Assembly: GCA_046732895.1 (NCBI GenBank)
Contig: JBKPNZ010000073.1
Coordinates: 1-10,594 of the forward strand
DNA from: JBKPNZ01 sp046732895
GTDB taxonomy: Bacteria > Actinomycetota > Thermoleophilia > Solirubrobacterales > 70-9
Direction: 5' to 3'
DNA length: 10,594 bases
Shown here in pieces: positions 5,355 through 10,594 of this stretch. The stretch's first letter is position 1; every line of letters starts with the position of its first letter. A program made the position numbers and the translations under genes. The notes under the pieces were generated by a model, which ran no database searches, was not told the DNA's origin, and saw only the letters and a program-made list of their open reading frames with translations.

Positions 5355-6704
5355 CTAGTTGGACGAGCGGCGGGCGACGATCTCGTCGGTAAGAAGCTCG
5401 AGCCCGACAGCGCGCGACCCCTTGACGAGCAGGGCGTCACCCGGCTCCAGCAGCGCATCGGCTAGCGGAACCGCCGCCTCGGCGTCCGGCGCCCACGCAT
5501 CCGGCGCGTACTCGCGGGCGAGCTCCCCCACTCCGATGATCGGGCCGACGCCCAGGGACCGTGCATGCGCCCCGATCTCGCGGTGATACGCGGCGGCGTC
5601 CGGGCCCAGCTCGCCCATCGTGCCGAGCACCGCCGTGTGCCTGCCCCTCGCAGGGAGCGTCACCAGATGGGCGAGCGCAGCCCGCATCGAGATCGGATTG
5701 GCGTTGTAGCAATCGTTTACGACCAGGATCTCGCGAGGCAGCTCGATCAGCTCCCCGCGCAGGCGGGAGAACGTGATCTGCGGCGCGCGCTCGGCCATCC
5801 CCTCGAGCGGCAGCTCGAGGGCAACGCCGATCGCGATGGCGCACGCGGTGTTGGTGACGTTGTGTGCCTCGCCGAAGGGGAGCTCAAAGGTGGCCTCGCC
5901 CTCCGGAGTGACGATTCGAGCCGTCGTCGAGCGCCCGTCCGAACGAGCATCCGCGACGAACACGTCTCCCCCGGGCCCGAACGTGACCGTGACGAGGTCG
6001 TCGTGCAGGTGTGGCTCGAGGGCCTCGGCATCCGCCGGGACAACCGCCCTGCCGCGATCGCCGACGCCCGCAAGGATCTCGGCCTTCGCCTCGGCAATCG
6101 CCTCGAGGGTTCCCAGGAGCTCCAGGTGCACCGGCCCGATGTTCGTGATCGCGCCCACGTTCGGCTCGGCGATCTCGCAGAGCTCCGCGATCTGCCCGAG
6201 CCCGCGCATCGCCAACTCGAGCACGAGCGCCTCCGTCTCGAGCGGCGCCGCAAGGATGGCCAGCGGCAGGCCGACCTCGGTGTTGTAGTTCTCAGGACTC
6301 GCGTGCACCCGCAGCGGCAGGAGCGAGCGAGTGATGTCCTTGACCGACGTCTTCCCCGTCGAGCCGGTGATGCCAACCACCGGGCAGCCGAGGCGCCGGC
6401 GCCAAGCCCTTGCGAGCGCCTGCAGCGAGCGCTGTGGATCCCTGCTCGCGAACACCCATCCCGGCGCTTCGGTCAGGGCTTCGGCGTGCTCGGGAGCCAC
6501 CACCACGCCCCACGCCCCCGCCTCCAGCGCGCCGGCCGCAAAGCGACCCCCGTCGGCGTGCTCGCCGCGAAGGCCGAAGAAGAGGTCGCCGGAACCGACG
6601 GTGCGGGAGTCGGTGACGGCACGCTCGGCGCGGCCGTCATCGCCCCGGCTCACGATCGACGCGCCGGCCGCGGCGGCGAGCTCCTCGGGCGGCAGCTCGA
6701 TCAC
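5355..6704 (-). CDS. murF: MurF, UDP-MurNAc-tripeptide:D-alanyl-D-alanine ligase
   Basis: Cytoplasmic ATP-dependent ligase adding D-Ala-D-Ala to the UDP-MurNAc-tripeptide, completing the pentapeptide used by MraY. It has 449 residues, a normal length. The N-terminal domain includes TDSRTVGSGDLFFGLRGE (31-48). The P-loop is GITGSTGKTS (111-120), with Ser-Thr where MurD and MurE have Thr-Asn, as is typical of MurF. NYNTEVGLPL (139-148), LELAMRG (162-168) and NIGPVHLELLG (188-198) follow. The C-terminal domain has DCYNANPISM (331-340), GTMGELG (361-367) and VKGSRAVGLE (427-436), all MurF-specific. The GTG start at 6704 shares GTGA with the murE stop and has a GGGAG Shine-Dalgarno 7 nt upstream. 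Confidence 0.95.
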   Translation of the reverse strand: MIELPPEELAAAAGASIVSRGDDGRAERAVTDSRTVGSGDLFFGLRGEHADGGRFAAGALEAGAWGVVVAPEHAEALTEAPGWVFASRDPQRSLQALARAWRRRLGCPVVGITGSTGKTSVKDITRSLLPLRVHASPENYNTEVGLPLAILAAPLETEALVLELAMRGLGQIAELCEIAEPNVGAITNIGPVHLELLGTLEAIAEAKAEILAGVGDRGRAVVPADAEALEPHLHDDLVTVTFGPGGDVFVADARSDGRSTTARIVTPEGEATFELPFGEAHNVTNTACAIAIGVALELPLEGMAERAPQITFSRLRGELIELPREILVVNDCYNANPISMRAALAHLVTLPARGRHTAVLGTMGELGPDAAAYHREIGAHARSLGVGPIIGVGELAREYAPDAWAPDAEAAVPLADALLEPGDALLVKGSRAVGLELLTDEIVARRSSN

Positions 6705-8164
6705 GCCGGCGCTCCCAGTAGGCGATGGAGCTCCTCGCGGGCGACATCGCGGTCGTCGAACGGGATCTTGCGACCGTCCTCGAACTCCTGCCCCTGCTCG
6801 TGGCCCTTGCCGGCGATCACGACGACGTCGCCTGGCCTGGCCTCGGCGAGCGCCATTGCGATCGCCGCCCGGCGATCGACCTCCGCCCGGACGACGGCCG
6901 CCCCGCCCTGGGCGCCGGCGAGGATCTGCTCGACGATCGCGTCCGGGTCCTCCGAGCGCGGGTTGTCGGACGTGACGACGGCGACGTCGGCGATCTCCGC
7001 AGCGATCGCGCCCATCTGCGGGCGCTTTTCGCGGTCGCGGTCGCCGCCGGCGCCGAACACCGCCAGCACACGCTCATCGGTCAGCCTCCGCGCGGCGCGG
7101 AGCACGTTCTCGAGCGAGTCCGGCGTGTGCGCGTAGTCGACGATGACCGCAAACTCCTGTCCCTCCTCGATCGGCTCCAGCCGGCCGGGGACGCGGCCGG
7201 CTGCTGCCAATGCCTCGACGGCATGCTCCAGGCCCACCCCGAGCTCGCCGCAGATCGCGATCGCGCAGAGCGCGTTTTCTACGTTGAAGTCTCCTGGCAG
7301 CGGCATCACCACGTCAGCCTCCCCACCAGGGCCGGCGCAGCGAAAGCGTGAGCCCGTGGCGTCGAAGCTGACCTCGAGCGCACGGAGGTCGGCGCGCTCA
7401 TCGCCGCGCGGGGAGAAGGTGAGGCACTCGAAGTCGGCGGCGAGCCGCGCACCGTAGGGATCGTCGACGTTGACCACCGCCCGCCTCGCCTGGCCGGAGG
7501 AGAACAGGAGGCGCTTGGCCTGGAAGTAGTCCTCCATGTCGACGTGGAAGTCGAGATGGTCCTGCGTGAGGTTCGTGAAAGCGGCGACGGCGAACCGGAT
7601 GCCGTCGGTGCGGCGCAGGGCAAGTGCGTGCGACGAGACCTCCATCGCGCAGGCCCGGTCGCCCTGATCGAGCATCCGCCTGAAGGTCTCGTGCACGTCG
7701 ATCGCCTCGGGCGTCGTGCGCTCGACCTCCTCCTCGGCGCCGCCGACGACGCGCTTCACGGTGCCGAGGAGCCCGGTCTGGGTGCCGTTCTGCTCGAGCA
7801 CGTGGCGGACGAGGAACGCGGTCGTCGTCTTGCCGTTGGTACCTGTGATCCCGGCGACCTGAAGCTCAGCCGTGGGATCGCCCCAGAACGCGACCGCGGC
7901 GGGCGCCATCGCCTCGCGTGCGCTCGCCACGAGCGCCTGTGCCACCGGCAGGTCCAGACGGCGCTCCACCACGAGCGCGACCGCGCCGTCCTCCACCGCG
8001 CCTGCGGCGAAGTCGTGGCCGTCCGAGCGCTCGCCGGGAACGCAGAAGAACAGGGTGCCCGGCCCAACGCGGCGGCTGTCGTATGCGAGCCCTGCGATCT
8101 CGGCCTCGGCATTCCCGACCCATTCCGCCACCGAGACGCCGGCAAGCACCTCGTGAAGCTTCAT
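6701..8164 (-). CDS. murE: MurE, UDP-MurNAc-L-Ala-D-Glu:meso-diaminopimelate ligase
   Basis: Cytoplasmic ATP-dependent ligase adding the third stem-peptide residue. It has 487 residues, a normal length. The N-terminal uridine-binding domain includes GLAYDSRRVGPGTLFFCVPG (25-44). The P-loop is GITGTNGKTTT (105-115). TTPEAIDVH (150-158) and EVSSHAL (175-181) bind substrate. NLTQDHLDFH (198-207) precedes Lys217, matching the carbamylated lysine. The C-terminal domain has VDYAHTPDSLENVL (342-355), GAGGDRDREKRPQMG (371-385), DNPR (400-403) and AGKGHE (451-456). DNPR is the known determinant for meso-DAP rather than L-Lys, so the peptidoglycan is predicted to be DAP-type. The ATG at 8164 gives the usual N-terminus, but no Shine-Dalgarno is visible before it. 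This is the only gene of the upstream segment preceded by a sizeable gap (101 nt). Confidence 0.96.
   Translation of the reverse strand: MKLHEVLAGVSVAEWVGNAEAEIAGLAYDSRRVGPGTLFFCVPGERSDGHDFAAGAVEDGAVALVVERRLDLPVAQALVASAREAMAPAAVAFWGDPTAELQVAGITGTNGKTTTAFLVRHVLEQNGTQTGLLGTVKRVVGGAEEEVERTTPEAIDVHETFRRMLDQGDRACAMEVSSHALALRRTDGIRFAVAAFTNLTQDHLDFHVDMEDYFQAKRLLFSSGQARRAVVNVDDPYGARLAADFECLTFSPRGDERADLRALEVSFDATGSRFRCAGPGGEADVVMPLPGDFNVENALCAIAICGELGVGLEHAVEALAAAGRVPGRLEPIEEGQEFAVIVDYAHTPDSLENVLRAARRLTDERVLAVFGAGGDRDREKRPQMGAIAAEIADVAVVTSDNPRSEDPDAIVEQILAGAQGGAAVVRAEVDRRAAIAMALAEARPGDVVVIAGKGHEQGQEFEDGRKIPFDDRDVAREELHRLLGAPA
6712..6716 (-). promoter_or_regulatory. Shine-Dalgarno sequence for murF inside the murE 3' end
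   Basis: GGGAG on the minus strand, 7 nt before the murF GTG at 6704. It supports this GTG as the start and means murF can be initiated directly as well as by coupling to murE through the GTGA overlap. Confidence 0.55.
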
Positions 8165-8175
8165 GAACCACTTGT

Positions 8176-8190
8176 GGCGGCTTCGCCGCC
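8176..8190 (-). repeat. Hairpin GGCGGC-GAA-GCCGCC before murE
   Basis: A perfect 6-bp GC-only stem with a 3-nt loop, about 12 nt before the murE ATG. In RNA it would sit over or next to the ribosome binding region, which otherwise lacks a Shine-Dalgarno sequence, so it could affect murE translation. No T-run follows, so it is not a clear terminator. Confidence 0.5.
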
Positions 8191-8205
8191 TGACATGCCT
8201 GTTTC

Positions 8206-8219
8206 GGGGCTAAGGCCCC
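8206..8219 (-). repeat. Hairpin GGGGC-CTTA-GCCCC in the ftsI-murE spacer
   Basis: A perfect 5-bp stem with a 4-nt loop, 15 nt upstream of the GGCGGC hairpin in the direction of transcription. The tandem pair of GC-rich hairpins resembles either a REP-type palindromic unit or a structured 5' leader. In the transcribed direction it is followed by GAAAC, not by T residues. Confidence 0.45.
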
Positions 8220-8236
8220 TCACCCACACCCCCAGC

Positions 8237-8242
8237 AATATA
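8237..8242 (-). promoter_or_regulatory. Possible -10 hexamer of an internal murE promoter
   Basis: TATATT on the minus strand differs from TATAAT at one position and is the most AT-rich hexamer in an otherwise GC-rich spacer. Transcription would start about 65 nt before murE. No -35 match is seen 16-19 nt upstream, so an internal promoter is only a possibility. Confidence 0.28.
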
Positions 8243-8265
8243 GGTGCCTGCCCGGAAACCGCCGG

Positions 8266-9942
8266 CTATTGGGGGTTGTCGGGCGGAATGCCCAGGTACT
8301 GGAAGGCGAACTTGGCGATCTCGCCGAAAGCCGGAGCGGCGACGGTGCCGCCGTAGTAACTGCCCTGCGTCGGCTCGTCGACCATGATCGACACCAGGAT
8401 CTTGGGGTCCTCGGCGGGGGCGAAGCCGACGAACGAGGCGACGAACTGCGTGTCCGAGTACTTCCCGTCGACCACCTTCTGCGCCGTTCCGGTCTTGCCG
8501 GCAAGCGTGTAGCCGGGCACGCTCACCTCCGAGGCCGTGCCGCCCGGCTGCAGGACGCCCTCGAGCATCTTGCGAAGCTCGCTCGCAGTCGAGCTCGAGA
8601 TCACCCGCTTGCCCTGCGGCTGGGTGACCGGCTCGCCGTTCTCCTGCATGATCAGGCTGGGCTGATGGAGCACACCGCCGTCGGCGATCGCCGCATAGGC
8701 CGTCGCCATCTGGATCGGGGTGACCGAGAGGCCCTGCCCGATCGGCAGGTTCCCCATCGTCGATCCGGAGTACTCGTCTGGGTGCAGGACGATGCCCTGC
8801 TCCTCACCCGGGAAGGCGATGCCCGTGGGCTCGCCGAATCCGAAGCGCCGGATCCAGTAGTCGAAGCGATCATCGCCCTCCTTCGCGTTCAGCGCCTGGC
8901 CGATCTTGACGGCGCCGACGTTCGACGACTGGGCGAGGATCTGGGCCACTGAGAGGGTTACGGGGCCGCGCGGCTCGGCGTCCTCGATCTTGCGATCCGC
9001 CACGTGATAGACGGTGGGAAGGGCGAACGCCGTGCTCGGCGTGACCGCGTGGTCCTGGAGCGCCCCGGCGACCGTGAACGCCTTGAAGGTGGAGCCCGGC
9101 TCGTACGTGTACCCGGTGGCCCGGTTGGCAAGCTCCTGCGGGGTCGCGTCGGCTGGGTCGGAGGGGTCGTAGCTCGGGTAGTTCGCCATCGCGAGCACCT
9201 GCGCGTTGCGCGGATCCATCACGATCGCAGTCGCGCCCTTCGGCTGAAAGGTCGTCGCGAGATTGCTCAAGACCTTTTCGGTCTCGGCCTGGAGGCCAGA
9301 GTCAATCGTCAGGCGGAGGTCCGTCCCGGCGGTTGCGGGCTCGAGCGTCTTGCGCTCGAGCTCCTGCCCGAGGGCATCATTGACGATCTCGCGCTCGCCC
9401 GTGCTGCCCTGAAGGGTGTCGTTGTCGGCTGCCTCCAGGCCCGTGAGACCCTGGTTCTCGGTGCCGACCGAGCCGATCACCTGCGAGGCGAGGCTCCCCT
9501 GCGGATAGGTCCTGCGGCTGTCCGGCAGGGTGCCGATTCCCGGCAGGTGGAGCTTCTGCACCGCGTCGGCGGTCTCCAGGCTGACCTGGCGCCTGACGTA
9601 CGCGAATCCGGAGTCGCCCGCGAGGCTCTTCAGCACGTCGTCCTCGTTCATGTCCAGCGCCTTCGCGAGCTTCGACGCCTCCTCGACCGGGTGCTTCACC
9701 TGATACGGCGTGGCGTAGATCGTGGCCGCGTCCTCTGAGACGGCGAGCTTCTTGCCGTTGCGGTCGAGGATCGTGCCGCGCGGCGCCGGGACCTCGACGG
9801 TCTCGGTCTGCTGGCTCTGCGCGTCGGCGCTCAAGCCCGATCCCTGCACGGCCTGCAGCCATGCCGCGCGGCCGATGACGACGACGAAGGCGAGGACGAA
9901 GAGCGCGAAGAGAAGACCGATGCGGCGCTCGATCAGGCTCAT
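8266..9942 (-). CDS. ftsI: FtsI/PBP3-type class B penicillin-binding protein (septal transpeptidase)
   Basis: D,D-transpeptidase that cross-links septal peptidoglycan outside the membrane, paired with FtsW. It has 558 residues. A short cytoplasmic start (MSLIERR) leads into one membrane anchor (about 8-31). The class B pedestal domain begins with APRGTILDRNGKKLA (53-67), and EREIVNDALGQEL (183-195) follows. The transpeptidase domain has all three active-site motifs: STFK (284-287, nucleophile Ser284), SSN (339-341) and KTGT (483-486). SVTPIQMATAYAAIADGG (406-423) and YYGGTVAAPAF (529-539) are also typical. There is no PASTA domain. The ATG at 9942 shares ATGA with the upstream ftsL-like stop, so translation is probably coupled; no Shine-Dalgarno is visible. 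FtsI, rather than an elongation PBP2, is called from the position between ftsL-like and murE. The TAG stop is followed by an open in-phase frame. Confidence 0.95.
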   Translation of the reverse strand: MSLIERRIGLLFALFVLAFVVVIGRAAWLQAVQGSGLSADAQSQQTETVEVPAPRGTILDRNGKKLAVSEDAATIYATPYQVKHPVEEASKLAKALDMNEDDVLKSLAGDSGFAYVRRQVSLETADAVQKLHLPGIGTLPDSRRTYPQGSLASQVIGSVGTENQGLTGLEAADNDTLQGSTGEREIVNDALGQELERKTLEPATAGTDLRLTIDSGLQAETEKVLSNLATTFQPKGATAIVMDPRNAQVLAMANYPSYDPSDPADATPQELANRATGYTYEPGSTFKAFTVAGALQDHAVTPSTAFALPTVYHVADRKIEDAEPRGPVTLSVAQILAQSSNVGAVKIGQALNAKEGDDRFDYWIRRFGFGEPTGIAFPGEEQGIVLHPDEYSGSTMGNLPIGQGLSVTPIQMATAYAAIADGGVLHQPSLIMQENGEPVTQPQGKRVISSSTASELRKMLEGVLQPGGTASEVSVPGYTLAGKTGTAQKVVDGKYSDTQFVASFVGFAPAEDPKILVSIMVDEPTQGSYYGGTVAAPAFGEIAKFAFQYLGIPPDNPQ

Positions 9943-10594
9943 GGCGCGGTGACGCCGCCGGCGCTCGTCCCGGTTCCGCTGGTGTCAGTGTTCGCCGTGG
10001 GGGTCGACGCCGTGTCAGTCGTGGTGGGAGCCGGGTCGGTCGCCGTATCCGTGGAGGGCGTCGTCGTCGCGGCGGTGTCGGTCGGAGCGGCCGACGTCAC
10101 CGGCGCAGTAGTCGTGGTCGGCGCAGTGGTCGTCGTCGCGACGCTGAAGTCGCCCTCGCGAAGGCGGCGCGCCGCGGTCGCGATGTCGTGCGAGTTCGCG
10201 GTCAGGTAGCGGATCGCGCCCGGCTCCGGCACGACCAGGCCGAGCTTGCTCGCCGCGCTCTCGACGTTGTCGCTGGCGAGCCCACCGGCGATCTTCGCCC
10301 GCAGCGTCGAGTTGGCCCGCCGCAGGCCATCGGCCTGCTGGGCGAGCTTGCTGGAGGAGGCGGTGAGGCCGAGCGCCACGACGTTCAGCGCCACGATCCC
10401 CACGAGGAGGGTCGCCAGGAGGCCGATCCACAGCCGGCCCCGGGTCAGGCGAACGACCAAGCCGGAGTCGGCGATCCCCCCGATGGCTCCAGCCGTGCTC
10501 CCCACGCCGACGGCCACGAGCCGTCCGGGGATGGGCGTGACCTGCGCGCGGCGGGTGCGGGCGGGCGGGCGGCGGGTCGCCGGCGCCTTGCGAG
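9939..10594 (-). CDS. ftsL: FtsL/DivIC-like septum formation protein with a Thr-rich tail, 5' end probably off-window
   Basis: Small bitopic divisome protein. Numbered from the GTG at 10517 it has 192 residues: a basic cytoplasmic part, one membrane segment (about 30-51), a short coiled-coil-like helix (55-80, KLAQQADGLRRANSTLRAKI), then AASKLGLVVPEPGAIRYL (88-105), typical of FtsL/DivIC proteins. A 65-residue tail rich in Thr, Ala, Pro and Asp (127-192) would lie outside the membrane. Upstream of 10517 the frame stays open to the window edge with no start codon (reading PATRRPPARTRR then PIPGRL), a plausible basic cytoplasmic N-terminus, so the true start probably lies beyond 10594. GTG at 10517 or 10505 are alternatives. 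The stop overlaps the ftsI start (ATGA), exactly where ftsL sits in dcw clusters. FtsL diverges fast, so the symbol rests on position and topology rather than motifs. Confidence 0.75.
   Translation of the reverse strand, partial: RKAPATRRPPARTRRAQVTPIPGRLVAVGVGSTAGAIGGIADSGLVVRLTRGRLWIGLLATLLVGIVALNVVALGLTASSSKLAQQADGLRRANSTLRAKIAGGLASDNVESAASKLGLVVPEPGAIRYLTANSHDIATAARRLREGDFSVATTTTAPTTTTAPVTSAAPTDTAATTTPSTDTATDPAPTTTDTASTPTANTDTSGTGTSAGGVTAP
10102..10137 (-). repeat. Two-copy 18-nt tandem repeat encoding TTTTAP units
   Basis: Copies at 10102-10119 and 10120-10137 differ at only two positions. They encode two consecutive Thr-Thr-Thr-Thr-Ala-Pro hexapeptides in the extracytoplasmic tail of the FtsL-like protein. 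The copies suggest that the tail grew by in-frame slippage or duplication and may vary in length between strains. Confidence 0.6.

Larger units (their letters stand above)
8165..8265 (-). other. Structured 101-nt spacer between ftsI and murE
   Basis: The only sizeable minus-strand gap in the upstream dcw segment. Read towards murE it holds a TATATT hexamer (8242-8237), a GGGGC-CTTA-GCCCC hairpin, a GGCGGC-GAA-GCCGCC hairpin and a small CCAC-AA-GTGG hairpin (8168-8177) ending just before the murE start. The frame of ftsI also stays open through it after the TAG stop. It could be the 5' leader of an internal murE promoter, a dispersed palindromic repeat, or an eroded ftsI tail. I cannot decide between these from one copy. 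Confidence 0.5.

Noticed and set aside
5565..7136. 523-codon plus-strand open frame opposite murF and murE
   Set aside because: It is antisense to two well-supported Mur ligases, has no recognisable domain and an Arg/Ala/Gly/Pro-rich composition. Long antisense frames are expected at this GC content.
7544..8356. 270-codon plus-strand open frame opposite murE and the ftsI end
   Set aside because: Antisense to murE with no family motif; it also crosses the hairpin-rich spacer. Treated as a GC-driven shadow frame.

Overview
This is a GC-rich window (roughly two-thirds or more G+C by eye) carrying most of a bacterial division and cell-wall (dcw) cluster on the minus strand. Read in the direction of transcription (high to low coordinates) the order is: ftsL/DivIC-like septum protein (5' end probably off the right edge), ftsI, murE, murF, mraY, then murD, ftsW and the start of murG (cut by the left edge). 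MurE carries the DNPR motif of meso-diaminopimelate-adding enzymes. GTG starts are frequent. Together with the long Thr/Ala/Pro tail on the FtsL-like protein, these features suggest a high-GC actinobacterium, possibly of the Thermoleophilia (Solirubrobacter/Gaiella) type. That lineage is an inference from style and recall, not from a search.

The minus-strand genes are tightly packed. ftsL-like/ftsI, murE/murF and murD/ftsW each share a 4-nt ATGA or GTGA stop-start overlap. murF and mraY are 17 nt apart. ftsW and murG overlap by 83 nt, with a strong Shine-Dalgarno sequence for murG lying inside ftsW. The only loose minus-strand junction is ftsI-murE (101 nt), which holds several small hairpins, a TATATT -10-like hexamer and an open frame in phase with ftsI.

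The cluster is interrupted between mraY and murD. Two plus-strand genes lie there, 2 nt apart: a small VOC/glyoxalase-fold protein and a class I SAM-dependent methyltransferase. They are convergent with mraY (a 1-nt gap; both stop codons sit in one perfect palindrome) and divergent from murD. The 177-nt murD/VOC interval contains an 18-bp-stem inverted repeat that is a good operator or leader-RNA candidate. murD-ftsW-murG therefore probably needs its own promoter, separate from the ftsL-ftsI-murE-murF-mraY unit.

Functionally, MurD, MurE and MurF add D-Glu, meso-DAP and D-Ala-D-Ala to the UDP-MurNAc peptide. MraY and MurG build lipid I and lipid II. FtsW polymerises lipid II and FtsI cross-links the product at the septum, with the FtsL-like protein as divisome scaffold. 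The VOC and methyltransferase genes have no evident role in this pathway. I found no tRNA, rRNA, CRISPR array, transposase or phage gene. The window looks mainly like core housekeeping DNA with an antiparallel two-gene insertion.
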